A DNA stretch of 64,000 nt from Mycolicibacterium holsaticum DSM 44478 = JCM 12374 (GTDB lineage: Bacteria > Actinomycetota > Actinomycetes > Mycobacteriales > Mycobacteriaceae). Location: the NCBI RefSeq assembly GCF_019645835.1, contig NZ_CP080998.1, forward strand, positions 1,798,001 through 1,862,000, in the 5' to 3' direction. This document shows, piece by piece, positions 42,403-53,363 of the stretch. A program made the translations under genes and the position numbers. Within the stretch, counting starts at the first letter, position 1; the number at the start of each line of letters is the position of its first letter. Under the pieces are notes generated by a model. It ran no database searches and had not been told where the DNA came from. It saw only the letters and a list, made by a program, of their open reading frames with translations.

Positions 42403-43209
42403 TCAGCCGCCTGCGAGTTTCTTGTACACCGCGCCCACGATCGGCGTGACGATCGCGCGCGGACTGTAGCCGCTGGCCACCGACATCGCCTTGGACGTCA
42501 CGCCGGGCACCACCCGCATCTTGTTGTGCTCCAAGCCATCCAGCGACAGCTTCGCGGTGTACTCGGTGGAGATCCACAGGAAATCGGGGATCAGCTTCTC
42601 GACGAGCGACTGTTCTTCCTCCGAAGGTAGGGTTTCACGCACCGGGCCGGGCGCCAACAGCGTGACGTGCACGCCGACACGTTTGAGCTCACCGCGCAGC
42701 GACTCGCTGAACGTGTTGACGAACGCCTTGCTGGCCGCGTAGGTGGCGTTGTTCGGAATCGGTGAATTGCCCGCCGCTGAACCGGAAATCAGGATGCCCC
42801 CGGCCCGACGCTGCACCATCCCCGGCACCACGGCGAGCACAAGGTCATGCACGCCAAGGACATTCAGCTGAACCTGGGCTTTTTCCCCGGCCGGATCCAA
42901 TTCGGCGACCGGGCCGAACGTCGCGGTGCCTGCATTGGCGCACAGGATGGAGATGTGGCGCGCGGCCAGCTCGTCACAGAACTCGGCGCGCGCCGCCGGG
43001 TCGGCCAGGTCCACCGCACGCACCTCGACCGTCACGCCGTAGCGTTCGGTGATCCGCTGTGCCAGCGACTTGAGCACGTCCTCGCGGCGAGCCGTGACGA
43101 TGAGGTGGTGCCCGCGGGCGGCGAGCTCGATGGCCAACGCCTCACCGATGTTCTGCGACGCGCCGGTGACAACAGCACGGGCGTCCGCGGTGGGAGCAGG
43201 TACTGGCAT
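42403..43209 (-). CDS. cmrA: Mycolate reductase CmrA (SDR family)
   Basis: A 268-aa short-chain dehydrogenase. Corynebacterineae CmrA (M. tuberculosis Rv2509) reduces the 3-keto group of newly condensed mycolates to the mature beta-hydroxy acid. Seen: VVTGASQNIGEAL (NADPH loop), ILCANAGTATFGPV (NAG), SGSAAGNSPIPNNATYAASKA (Ser, YxxxK) and LLAPGPVRETLP. High similarity along the whole chain, including TEYTAKLSLDGLEHNKMRVV. ATG at 43209; the frame is open further upstream but that part lacks the fold. Only 25 bp separate its start from the divergent MFS gene. Confidence 0.95.
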   Translation of the reverse strand: MPVPAPTADARAVVTGASQNIGEALAIELAARGHHLIVTARREDVLKSLAQRITERYGVTVEVRAVDLADPAARAEFCDELAARHISILCANAGTATFGPVAELDPAGEKAQVQLNVLGVHDLVLAVVPGMVQRRAGGILISGSAAGNSPIPNNATYAASKAFVNTFSESLRGELKRVGVHVTLLAPGPVRETLPSEEEQSLVEKLIPDFLWISTEYTAKLSLDGLEHNKMRVVPGVTSKAMSVASGYSPRAIVTPIVGAVYKKLAGG

Positions 43210-43234
43210 GGGGCGGACTATATCGTGGGCCAGC

Positions 43235-44557
43235 ATGAGCGACACCCGCCCGGCGGCGGCGCCGCAGCTCGCGGCCAAACGGCAGGTGTTCGCGTGGGCC
43301 CTGTGGGACTTCGGCGCGACGGGGTTGAACGCGATCGTCGTGACCTTCGTGTTCTCGGTTTACCTGACCAACGCCGTGGGCGACGACCTACCGGGGGGCG
43401 CCAGCCCCGCGAGCTGGCTGGGCTGGGCGCTGGGGGGCGCCGGCCTGGTGGTCGCTCTGCTGGCCCCGGTGACCGGGGTGTGGGTCGACGCACCGTGGCG
43501 GCGCCGCCGCGTCCTGGGAGTGCTCAGCGGCCTCGCGCTGCTGCTGACCGCGGCGATGAGCCTGATCGGCGACGACTACCAGTACCTGCTGCCCGGGCTG
43601 CTGCTGCTGGCCGGCGCGTCGGCCTGCAACGAGTTGGCGACGGTGCCCTACAACGCGATGCTGCGTCAGCTGTCCACCCCCAAGACATCGGGTCAGATAT
43701 CCGGATTGGGCCTCGGACTTGGCTATTTCGGCAGCGTCGTCTTGCTGCTGATCGTCTACTTCGGTTTCGTCTCCGGCGACGGTGACACCCGTGGCCTTTT
43801 GGGGCTTCCGATCGAGGACGGCCAAAATGTCCGGGCCGCAATGCTGTTGACCGCCGTCTGGTTCGGGTTGTTCGCGCTGCCGGTCGTCATCGCGGTGCGA
43901 AGCCCGGGGCACGGGGCGCAGCCCAGCGTCAGGGCCGGTTTCTTCAGCGGATATCGCACCCTGTGGACCGAGATCAGCGCCGAGTGGCGGCGCGACCACA
44001 ACGTGGTCTACTACCTGATCGCCAGCGCCGTGTTTCGCGACGGGCTCACCGGCATCTTCGCGTTCGGCGCGGTGCTGGGCGTGAACGTGTACGGCGTCTC
44101 GGCGGCCGACGTGCTGCTGTTCGGGGTCAGTGCCAGCGTCGTGGCCGCTGTCGGCGCCGTGGCAGGCGGACTGCTCGACGACAGGTTCGGCGCCAAGGCC
44201 GTCATCGTCACCTCGCTGACGGCGATGATCGCCGTCGGCATCACGCTGATGGTGCTGTCCGGGCCGTTGGCGTTCTGGGTCTGCGGGCTGCTGCTGTGCC
44301 TGTTCATCGGGCCGACGCTGTCGGCGGCGCGGACGCTGATGCTGCGGATATCGGCCGAAGGCAAGGAGGGCATCGCCTTCGGTCTCTACACCACCACCGG
44401 CCGAGCCGTGTCGTACCTGGCGCCGTTTCTGTTCTCGACGTTCATCGCCGTATTCGGTAGCGATCGCGCAGGCATGGGCGGGCTGCTGGTGGTGCTGCTG
44501 GCCGGTCTGCTGGCGATGCTGGCCGTGCGGGTGCCGCAGCGCGCGACGACGGGTTAG
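43235..44557 (+). CDS. MFS transporter, UMF1-like
   Basis: A 440-aa membrane protein with about twelve helices, counterpart of M. tuberculosis Rv2508c. The start ATG 43235 gives MSDTRPAAAPQLAAKRQVFA before the first helix; the frame extends upstream but overlaps the cmrA start. Visible features are the WALWDFGATGLNAIVVTFVF first helix, typical of UMF1/Atg22-like permeases (amino-acid efflux), and a GGLLDDRFGAK loop. Substrate unknown. Its divergent, 25-bp-spaced arrangement with cmrA means the promoters overlap. The stop overlaps the convergent proline-rich gene by 4 bp. Confidence 0.87.
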   Translation: MSDTRPAAAPQLAAKRQVFAWALWDFGATGLNAIVVTFVFSVYLTNAVGDDLPGGASPASWLGWALGGAGLVVALLAPVTGVWVDAPWRRRRVLGVLSGLALLLTAAMSLIGDDYQYLLPGLLLLAGASACNELATVPYNAMLRQLSTPKTSGQISGLGLGLGYFGSVVLLLIVYFGFVSGDGDTRGLLGLPIEDGQNVRAAMLLTAVWFGLFALPVVIAVRSPGHGAQPSVRAGFFSGYRTLWTEISAEWRRDHNVVYYLIASAVFRDGLTGIFAFGAVLGVNVYGVSAADVLLFGVSASVVAAVGAVAGGLLDDRFGAKAVIVTSLTAMIAVGITLMVLSGPLAFWVCGLLLCLFIGPTLSAARTLMLRISAEGKEGIAFGLYTTTGRAVSYLAPFLFSTFIAVFGSDRAGMGGLLVVLLAGLLAMLAVRVPQRATTG

Positions 44558-45321
44558 CCGAGCGCCGTGCAGATGGTCAGCCCGGCGCCGGTGCGCTGCT
44601 CGACGACCGCGCCGTTGACCGTGATCGAGCAGGACACCTCGCGGCCGACGTTGATGATGCTGATACTCGCCGAACCCTCTGCCGGCGCGGCCAATTGAAC
44701 TTGCTTACTCCACGGCAGCATCACGTTGAACTCGGTCTGCAACATCCCGCCGGAATCGACGTAGGTGATGTTGATCGCGCGACCGCTACCGGTGACGTTG
44801 TAGAGCACCGTTTCGGTCGCCCGCGGGCCCGTGGTCCCGGTCGGCGGTGGGGTGCGGGGCACTGTGGGCGCCGGCACCACCGGGACGGTGGGCCGGGGCG
44901 GCGTGGTCGTCGGCGTCCGGGTGGTGAACCTGGGCTCCTGCATCGAGGGCGGTGCGACGACGGTTTCCTGCCGGGATCGGTTCACGTTGACGATCACCAG
45001 GGCGACGACCAGCCCCACGACGGTCACCACCGCGACACCGGCCAGCACCCACAACCACCGCGGCGCCTCGGGCTCCTCTGGCGGTGGTTCGTCGATCGGC
45101 GCGCCGGGCGGCGGATACTGCTGCCCGTACTGTCCGGCGGTGTAGGGGTCATAGCCGTAGGGCGAATACCCCGTCATCTGCTCGGTCGGCGCGGGACCGA
45201 CCGGCGCCTGGTAGGTGGGGCCGTAACCCGCCTGGCTCGCATAAGCCGGATCGACATAGCCGGTGTAACCGCTGCTCTGCGGCTGAGACGGGTCGGGCCC
45301 GTCGCGGCGTGAATCCGTCAT
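44554..45321 (-). CDS. Proline-rich single-pass membrane protein, MmpS-like domain
   Basis: A 255-aa protein, positional counterpart of M. tuberculosis Rv2507. A cytoplasmic Tyr/Pro/Gly-rich N-terminus (repeats of GYTGYVDPAY, GYSPYGYDPY) precedes a transmembrane helix (WLWVLAGVAVVTVVGLVVAL, about residues 93-112), a Thr/Pro linker and an extracytoplasmic beta domain with VLYNVTGSGRAINITYVDSG and CSITVNGAVV (two Cys). The last domain resembles MmpS-type folds. ATG 45321 has GAGGTGGG upstream. Function unknown. Divergent from the S9 peptidase. Confidence 0.87.
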   Translation of the reverse strand: MTDSRRDGPDPSQPQSSGYTGYVDPAYASQAGYGPTYQAPVGPAPTEQMTGYSPYGYDPYTAGQYGQQYPPPGAPIDEPPPEEPEAPRWLWVLAGVAVVTVVGLVVALVIVNVNRSRQETVVAPPSMQEPRFTTRTPTTTPPRPTVPVVPAPTVPRTPPPTGTTGPRATETVLYNVTGSGRAINITYVDSGGMLQTEFNVMLPWSKQVQLAAPAEGSASISIINVGREVSCSITVNGAVVEQRTGAGLTICTALG

Positions 45322-45419
45322 GCCCACCTCATGGCTGCGAGGGTACCTGTGCGAGCGCTCAAACCCCGCCGCCGCGATCTGCAAGCCTCTCATCAGCCCC
45401 GCTGACGCCGACGAGCGAC

Positions 45420-45455
45420 GCTGCGACCTGGCACTTCTACGTGCCGGGTCGCAGC
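45420..45455. repeat. 15-bp inverted repeat in a divergent gap
   Basis: Arms GCTGCGACCTGGCAC (45420-45434) and GTGCCGGGTCGCAGC (45441-45455) with one mismatch and a 6-nt loop, between the divergent genes starting at 45321 and 45520. Position argues for an operator or 5' UTR hairpin rather than a terminator. Confidence 0.6.
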
Positions 45456-45519
45456 CGACGCTGGGCTATGGACAATACGAGGGGTGGGGCAACAGGTTCG
45501 CCGGGTCTACGGAGCGTCG

Positions 45520-47361
45520 ATGTCGCCGGACGCGACCGCGTTCGCGCACCTCGTCGACGACGGCGGCTTTCCCCGCGCGGTGCAGCGCTTCCTGCGCGGC
45601 TGGCGCGCGACGTCCTCGCGTGACGTCGAACTGCCCGTCGAGGGACCCGTCACCCGGGTCATGCACTCCGCCGACGGGCATTGGCTGGCGTGTCAGGTCG
45701 CCCCCGAAGGCAGCACCCGAAGCCAGATCTGGGTCGTGACAACTGATCCCGACGACCGTGACGCGCGGCGCATCGATTCGTGGCCCGAGGGCGCCCAGGA
45801 GGGCACCGCCGAGCTGATCAATTGGGACGGTACCCAGGTGGCGGCGATCCTGACCGGCGATGACGGCGTCGGAAGTTCCTGTCTGATCGACCCCGCCACC
45901 GGCGAGACCACCGTGCTGGACCGACGCTCCAGTGGTCGGCTGGTCGACGCCTGGGCCGGGGTAGCGCTGGTGCGCGTCGGCCCGCGTGGGTACCGGGATC
46001 TGATCATGCTGCGCGCCGGAATCGAGATCATGCTGCTGCCATACGATCCCGGCTCCACCACGGACACCGGGCTCATCCTCGACGACCATTTGCCGCGCCG
46101 GTTACGCTCCGGTCCCGAAGGGGAGTTCACCGAGAGATACCAGCCCGCAACGGAGTTCGAGGATGACAGCACCGAGGGCTATGTGCGTGCCCTTATCCGC
46201 AGTGAGAACGGTGCGGAATACGCGCGTCTGCTCGAAGTCACCGCCACCGCAGACGGGGTGACCTATCAGGTGCTCGCCGAGCGCGCCGAACACGAACTCG
46301 ACGAGTTCACCGTCAGTGACGACCTTTCGACGGTGGCCATGCTGTGGAACATCCATGGTGCCAGCGAATTACAGATCCTCGAACTGGCCGATAACACACT
46401 GCACGACCCGATTCCGTTGCCCGGCATGGTGGCCAGCCAGCTGAGCATCAGCGCGGGCGGGTCGATGCTGGCGATGACGGTCGAGGGGCCGTCATCGCCG
46501 CCGACCGTCGAACTGGTCGATCCGCGCACGGGGGAGTGGGAGCTCGTCGACCGCGAGCCCAGCCTCGGGCCGGTGAGCACCGACCCGACGTTGGAGACCA
46601 TCACCGCTCGCGACGGGCTGAAGTTCAGCGGTTGGTTGTTCCGCCCGCCGGACGGGGTGGACCCGATCGGGGCGATGCTGTTCCTGCATGGTGGACCCGA
46701 GGGCCAGGGCCGGCCCGGCTACAACGAATTCTTTCCGGCGTTGGTGGAAGCCGGGATCACGGTGTTCCTGCCGAACGTGCGGGGCTCCGGCGGGTTCGGG
46801 CGCACCTTCATGCACGCCGACGACAAGGAACGCAGGTTCGCCGCCATCGACGACGTCGCCGACGCCGTCGACTTTCTCGTCGAGCACCACCACGCACCCG
46901 CCGACCGCATCGCATGTTGCGGATGGTCCTACGGTGGCTACCTCACCCAGGCCGCGCTCACCTTTCACCCGAGCCTGTTTGCCGCGGGCATCAGCATCTG
47001 CGGTATGAGCGACTTGAACACGTGGTACCGCAACACCGAACCGTGGATCGCCGCGGCGGCTTATCCCAAGTACGGCCACCCCGTCAGCGACCGGGACCTG
47101 CTGGCGGCGCTGTCTCCGTTGCAACGGGTGCAAGAGCTCGTCGCACCGTTGCTACTCGTGCACGGTGCGAACGACACCAACGTGCCGCCCAGTGAATCTC
47201 AGCAAATGTTTGACGCGTTGCGAGCATTGGGCCGCACCACGGAATACCTGGTTTTCGACGACGACGGTCACGAGATCGATAAACGGGAGAACCGCGCTGT
47301 GCTGCTCAAAGCCATGAGCGAGTGGCTTCTCGCAGCGTTTTCACCTTCCTTGCACCGTTGA
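45520..47361 (+). CDS. S9 family serine peptidase (prolyl oligopeptidase-like)
   Basis: A 613-aa peptidase. An N-terminal beta-propeller-like part (about residues 30-340) is followed by an alpha/beta-hydrolase domain: LHGGPEGQGRPGYN (oxyanion), NVRGSGGFGRTF, CGWSYGGYLT (Ser470), LLVHGANDTNVPP (Asp) and DDDGHEIDKREN (His). The order matches acylaminoacyl-peptidase/DPP4-like enzymes that act on short peptides. No signal peptide, so cytoplasmic. ATG 45520 with GGAG just upstream was preferred to a GTG 36 bp earlier. Confidence 0.92.
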   Translation: MSPDATAFAHLVDDGGFPRAVQRFLRGWRATSSRDVELPVEGPVTRVMHSADGHWLACQVAPEGSTRSQIWVVTTDPDDRDARRIDSWPEGAQEGTAELINWDGTQVAAILTGDDGVGSSCLIDPATGETTVLDRRSSGRLVDAWAGVALVRVGPRGYRDLIMLRAGIEIMLLPYDPGSTTDTGLILDDHLPRRLRSGPEGEFTERYQPATEFEDDSTEGYVRALIRSENGAEYARLLEVTATADGVTYQVLAERAEHELDEFTVSDDLSTVAMLWNIHGASELQILELADNTLHDPIPLPGMVASQLSISAGGSMLAMTVEGPSSPPTVELVDPRTGEWELVDREPSLGPVSTDPTLETITARDGLKFSGWLFRPPDGVDPIGAMLFLHGGPEGQGRPGYNEFFPALVEAGITVFLPNVRGSGGFGRTFMHADDKERRFAAIDDVADAVDFLVEHHHAPADRIACCGWSYGGYLTQAALTFHPSLFAAGISICGMSDLNTWYRNTEPWIAAAAYPKYGHPVSDRDLLAALSPLQRVQELVAPLLLVHGANDTNVPPSESQQMFDALRALGRTTEYLVFDDDGHEIDKRENRAVLLKAMSEWLLAAFSPSLHR

Positions 47362-47454
47362 CGCAGTCGGTGCGCTTCGGAGGTTTACCGCAATTGGCGC
47401 CAGGGTAAATCACAGCTACGCCAATGGCGGTGACCACACGGATGGAGGCGCAGC

Positions 47455-47682
47455 ATGCGAGGAATTATCGGTGTCGTCGTACTCATTTGGTTGCTGATCG
47501 GTGTGTTGGCCGCCTATCAGCGCGGTTATTTTCAGACCGGCGATGCCAACTGCGCCACGGCGGCGCGGACGGCCTTGACGGTTCTGGTCGGGCCGCTCAA
47601 CTACGCGGGTGTGAACCCGAAGGTTGATTGCAACATCCCCGAGCCCAGCGCTTCGGGGCTCTATCCCAAAGCTGTTGCCTGA
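47455..47682 (+). CDS. Small membrane or exported protein (75 aa)
   Basis: Begins MRGIIGVVVLIWLLIGVLAA, one hydrophobic helix that may be a signal anchor, then a short outer part with two Cys (ANCATAART and VDCNIPEP) likely to form a disulfide. ATG preceded by GGAGGCGCAGC. A conserved mycobacterial type of small membrane protein; function unknown. The 50-aa membrane peptide follows 31 bp later and is probably co-transcribed. Confidence 0.75.
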   Translation: MRGIIGVVVLIWLLIGVLAAYQRGYFQTGDANCATAARTALTVLVGPLNYAGVNPKVDCNIPEPSASGLYPKAVA

Positions 47683-47713
47683 CAGCGGCAGCTAATAACG
47701 AAGGAGTGGCGTG

Positions 47714-47866
47714 ATGATTGTGCTCGGAATCGTCCTGGCGGTGTTGGGATATTTCCTGTGGACGCCGTTGATGTATGTCGGCATCGCGTTGATCGTCATC
47801 GGCGCGGTGTTCTGGCTGCTCGGCAGCGTCGGGCGCCCGGTCGCCGGCCGGCGTGCCTGGTATTAA
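47714..47866 (+). CDS. 50-aa membrane peptide (DUF6131-like)
   Basis: Encodes 50 residues starting MIVLGIVLAVLGYFLWTPLM and ending GRPVAGRRAWY. Two short hydrophobic helices joined by a tight turn form a hairpin. AAGGAG lies 8 nt upstream of the ATG. This is the pattern of the small actinobacterial DUF6131 membrane family, of unknown function. Convergent with bkaR across a hairpin. Confidence 0.72.
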   Translation: MIVLGIVLAVLGYFLWTPLMYVGIALIVIGAVFWLLGSVGRPVAGRRAWY

Positions 47867-47880
47867 CCCCGACGTCGGAC

Positions 47881-47911
47881 GCGGCGGTCACCCATCACGG
47901 GTGGCCGCCGC
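47881..47911. terminator. Hairpin between convergent genes
   Basis: 13-nt arms GCGGCGGTCACCC (47881-47893) and GGGTGGCCGCCGC (47899-47911), one non-Watson-Crick pair, 5-nt loop. Sits between stops at 47866 and 47930. Confidence 0.7.
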
Positions 47912-47929
47912 TGTCGTTGCTGGGCACCG

Positions 47930-48529
47930 TTACGTCAGCGCTGCCAACGTCATTGCGCGCAGCACGTCACGGGAGCGTGCCGGTTCGATCCCGTTGGCGC
48001 CGTGCGCCTTGAGCGCATGGGGTGTGGAGTTCATCAAGCCGAACGCCGCATGGGCCATCAGCCGCGCCTCCTTCTCCATGACGCCGCGGTGCCTTAGTTG
48101 CTCCACCCAGATCTCCACATACTGACGCTGAGCCTTGCGCACCTGACGCTTCGCAGGAGCGGGTAGATGCGCCAGATCGCGGTCCTGGATACGGATCAGG
48201 TCCGGTTCCCCGAGCGCGAAGTCGAGATGGAAGTCGACCAGACCGTCCAACGCCTCGTGCGGGTCGCCGGCTTGTTCGACGACCGCTCTGGCGCCGGCCA
48301 GCAGGCGCGTGCTGATGCCCACCAGCAGTTCGACCAGCAGCGCTTCCTTGTTCGGGAAGTGCCGGTAGATGGCCGGTCCGCTGACCCCTGCGGCCGACCC
48401 GATGTCCTCGAGGCGCACGGCAAGGTACCCGCGGTCGGCGATCAACCGCTCAGCGGCCGCGAGCAGCTTCCCGCGACGATCGGACTTGCGTCGGCTGCGG
48501 GGCGTTTCAACGCGAGCGACGGTGGACAT
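47930..48529 (-). CDS. bkaR: TetR repressor BkaR
   Basis: A 199-aa TetR regulator, positional counterpart of M. tuberculosis Rv2506, which represses the adjacent branched-chain keto-acid operon. The helix-turn-helix (about residues 20-66) shows KLLAAAERLIADRGYLAVRL and GVSGPAIYRHFPNKEALL. The C-terminal ligand domain is helical with RIQDRDLAHLPAPAKRQVRK. It is divergent from accD1 and faces two inverted copies of a 16-bp site in the 69-bp gap, so it probably represses both itself and the eight-gene operon until a branched-chain CoA or keto-acid signal appears. Confidence 0.92.
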   Translation of the reverse strand: MSTVARVETPRSRRKSDRRGKLLAAAERLIADRGYLAVRLEDIGSAAGVSGPAIYRHFPNKEALLVELLVGISTRLLAGARAVVEQAGDPHEALDGLVDFHLDFALGEPDLIRIQDRDLAHLPAPAKRQVRKAQRQYVEIWVEQLRHRGVMEKEARLMAHAAFGLMNSTPHALKAHGANGIEPARSRDVLRAMTLAALT

Positions 48530-48533
48530 TTCG

Positions 48534-48575
48534 GTTAATGATAACTAACATCCACTTCGGTTAGTCGCCATTAAC
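48534..48575. promoter_or_regulatory. Twin BkaR operator candidates
   Basis: GTTAATGATAACTAAC (48534-48549) and, on the other strand, GTTAATGGCGACTAAC (48560-48575). They match at 13 of 16 positions, are 26 bp centre to centre, and fill the bkaR-accD1 gap. Confidence 0.72.
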
Positions 48576-48583
48576 TCAACTGA

Positions 48584-50148
<1,565 letters not shown>

Positions 50149-50149
<1 letters not shown>

Positions 50150-52143
50150 TGAACGTGGCTGCTCTTCACACAGTGCTGGTCGCCAACCGCGGCGAGATCG
50201 CGGTGCGGGTCATCCGCACGCTGCGCGCGATGGGAATCCGGTCGGTCGCGGTCTTCAGCGACGCCGATGCCGGCGCGCGCCACGTCACCGAGGCCGACAC
50301 CGCGGTGCACATCGGCCCCGCGCCCGCGCGCGACAGCTACCTCGACATCGACGCCGTCATCGCCGCGGCGAAGCGCACCGGCGCCCAGGCGATCCACCCC
50401 GGTTACGGATTCCTCTCGGAGAACGCACAATTCGCGGCTGCGCTGCAGGACACCGGCATCGTGTTCATCGGGCCGCCCGTCGCCGCGATCCAGACGATGG
50501 GCGACAAGATCGCGGCCAAGGCGGCCGTGTCGGCCTTCGGGGTTCCCGTCGTGCCCGGGATTTCGCGGCCCGGTCTGACCGACGCCGACCTGATCGCCGG
50601 GGCCGAGGACGTCGGATATCCGGTTCTGGTCAAGCCGTCGGCCGGCGGCGGCGGCAAGGGCATGCGCGTCGTGCAGGAGGCCGCGGAGTTGCCCGCCGCG
50701 CTCACCAGCGCACGACGCGAGGCCGGCGCCGCGTTCGGCGACGACACCCTGTTCCTCGAACGCTACGTGCTCAATCCGCGGCACATCGAGGTGCAGGTGC
50801 TCGCCGACGGATACGGCAACGTGGTGCACCTCGGCGAACGCGAATGCAGCCTGCAGCGGCGCCACCAGAAGGTGATCGAAGAAGCACCGTCCCCGCTGCT
50901 CGACGCGGCGACGCGGGCGCGCATCGGCGCGGCGGCCTGCGACACCGCGCGCAGCGTGGACTACACCGGCGCGGGCACGGTGGAGTTCATCGTGTCCGCC
51001 GACCGCCCCGACGAGTTCTTCTTCATGGAGATGAACACCCGCCTGCAGGTCGAACATCCGGTGACCGAGATGGTCACCGGCATCGACCTCGTCGAACAGC
51101 AGGTGCGCATCGCGGCGGGCGAGAAACTGCCGATCACCCAGGACGACGTCATCATCACCGGCCACGCCATCGAGGCGCGGGTGTACGCAGAGGATCCCGG
51201 CCGTGGCTTCCTGCCGACCGGCGGCGACGTGCTGGCGCTTGCCGAACCCCGCGGGCCCGGCGTCCGGGTCGATTCGGGTCTGATCCGCGGTTCGGTCATC
51301 GGCAGCGACTACGACCCGATGCTGTCCAAGGTGATCGCACACGCCGCCGACCGGCCCGACGCCATCCGGGCGCTCGACGCGGCGCTGGCCGACACCGCGG
51401 TGCTCGGGGTGATCACCAACATCGAGTTCCTCCGTTTTCTGCTCGCCGACGCCGACGTCGTCGCGGGCCGTCTGGACACCGGGTTGCTCGACCGCCGCGC
51501 GCCGCACTTCCAACCCGCGCCCGCAGGCGACGAGGCGTTGATCGCCGCGGCGGCCTACAACTGGCTGCGCGGCTGGACCAATCCGGCGGCCGATCTGTGG
51601 GCGGTGCCGTCAGGTTGGCGGGTCGGCGAGCGGGCGCCGACAACGTTCCGGCTGAGCTCCGGTGCGCGCACCGACCACGTATACCTCACCGGCAGCCCTT
51701 CGGCGGCCAGCGCCGCCGTCGAACACGGTGAATCCCACTCGCTGACCGCGTCATTGGACGGTGAGCGGCTTGCGGTCACGCTGGACGGGCTGCGCACCGA
51801 CTACCTTGTCACCACCACCGACGGCCAGATCTGGTTGGCCGGCGCCGGGCGCACCGCCATGGTCGAAGAGCTGCGTGAGGCGCCGGTCCGCGCTGACGAC
51901 GAACTGTCCGGCGATGCCGAGCTGACCAGCCCGATGCCCGGTTCAGTTGTCGCCGTTGGTGTATCGGACGGTCAGCGGGTCGATGCCGGCACCGTGGTCG
52001 TCACCGTGGAGGCGATGAAGATGGAACACGCGCTGACCGCACCCGTCGACGGTGTGGCCGAACTGCTGGTCGCCGCGGGCGAACAAGTGAAGGTGGGCCA
52101 GGTGCTGGCCCGGATAACGGCAAGCAAGGAGCCGCAGGCATGA
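50149..52143 (+). CDS. accA1: Acyl-CoA carboxylase alpha subunit AccA1 (biotin carboxylase-BCCP)
   Basis: A 664-aa subunit carrying the biotin carboxylase (about residues 1-450: [23 protein letters not shown]-grasp loop [18 protein letters not shown]-type [31 protein letters not shown]), a linker domain, and the C-terminal biotinyl domain with [12 protein letters not shown] (biotin Lys about 624). Partner of AccD1 for 3-methylcrotonyl-CoA. ATG 50149 overlaps the accD1 stop; an in-frame GTG lies 3 bp earlier. Overlaps fadE19 by 4 bp (ATGA), so the operon is tightly coupled. Confidence 0.95.
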
Positions 52144-53363
52144 CCGACTTTCTGTCGACGGGCACGCTGCCCGACCACTACGAGCAACTGGCCAAGACCG
52201 TGCGCGACTTCGCGCAGTCGGTGGTGGCGCCGGTTTCGGCGAAACACGATGAGGAGCACTCGTTTCCGTACGAAGTCGTCGCCGGGATGGCCGACATGGG
52301 GTTGTTCGGCCTTCCGTTCCCCGAGGAGTACGGCGGCATGGGCGGCGACTACTTCGCGCTGTGCCTGGCGCTCGAGGAACTCGGCAAGGTCGACCAGAGC
52401 GTGGCGATCACGCTCGAGGCCGGGGTGTCGCTGGGCGCGATGCCCGTCTACCGGTTCGGCAGCGACGCGCAGAAGCAGGAGTGGCTGCCGCTGCTGGCCA
52501 GCGGCAAGGCGCTCGGCGCGTTCGGCCTGACCGAACCGGGCGGCGGCAGCGACGCCGGCGCGACCAAAACCACCGCCAAGCTGGACGGGTCAACCTGGGT
52601 GATCAACGGCAGCAAGCAGTTCATCACCAACTCGGGCACCGACATCACCAAGCTGGTGACGGTCACCGCGGTCACCGGGGAGACCGGTTCCAGGGGGCAG
52701 GAGCGCTGGGCCCACGCCCGAAGGGCAGGGGACGACTCGGGGGAAGGAGCGAGCAAGAAGGAGATCAGCTCGATCCTGGTGCCCGTCCCGACACCGGGTT
52801 TCACCGCGGAACCGGCCTACAACAAAGTCGGCTGGAACGCCTCGGATACCCATCCGCTGAGCTTCGACGATGTGCGGGTGCCCGAGGAGAACCTGCTCGG
52901 TGAACGCGGCCGCGGCTACGCGAACTTCCTGCGCATCCTCGACGAGGGCCGCATCGCCATCGCGGCGCTGTCGGTGGGAGCCGCGCAGGGCTGCGTGGAC
53001 GAGAGCGTCAAGTACGCCAAGGAGCGTGAGGCGTTCGGCCGCCCCATCGGCGCCAACCAGGCGATCGCGTTCAAGATCGCGCGGATGGAAGCCCGCGCGC
53101 ACACAGCACGCGCCGCCTACTACGACGCGGCGGCGATGATGCTGGCGGGCAAGCCGTTCAAGAAGGCCGCCGCGGTCGCCAAGATGGTGGCCAGCGAGGC
53201 CGCCATGGACAACGCCCGCGACGCCACCCAGATCTTCGGCGGCTACGGGTTCATGAACGAGTACCCGGTGGCCCGCCACTTCCGCGACAGTAAGATCCTC
53301 GAGATCGGAGAGGGCACAACGGAAGTGCAGCTGATGCTGATCGGAAGGGAACTCGGTCTGTGA
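52140..53363 (+). CDS. fadE19: Acyl-CoA dehydrogenase FadE19 (isovaleryl-CoA type)
   Basis: A 407-aa FAD enzyme that oxidises isovaleryl-CoA or 2-methyl-branched acyl-CoAs in this operon. Seen: [68 protein letters not shown] and [10 protein letters not shown]. Between TVTAVTG and [16 protein letters not shown] lies an odd charged stretch, [20 protein letters not shown] plus GEGAS (residues 181-205, about 52680-52754), where the family normally has a short turn. The reading frame is intact. Coupled to accA1 (ATGA) and to the MaoC-like gene (GTGA). Confidence 0.94.
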   Translation: MTDFLSTGTLPDHYEQLAKTVRDFAQSVVAPVSAKHDEEHSFPYEVVAGMADMGLFGLPFPEEYGGMGGDYFALCLALEELGKVDQSVAITLEAGVSLGAMPVYRFGSDAQKQEWLPLLASGKALGAFGLTEPGGGSDAGATKTTAKLDGSTWVINGSKQFITNSGTDITKLVTVTAVTGETGSRGQERWAHARRAGDDSGEGASKKEISSILVPVPTPGFTAEPAYNKVGWNASDTHPLSFDDVRVPEENLLGERGRGYANFLRILDEGRIAIAALSVGAAQGCVDESVKYAKEREAFGRPIGANQAIAFKIARMEARAHTARAAYYDAAAMMLAGKPFKKAAAVAKMVASEAAMDNARDATQIFGGYGFMNEYPVARHFRDSKILEIGEGTTEVQLMLIGRELGL

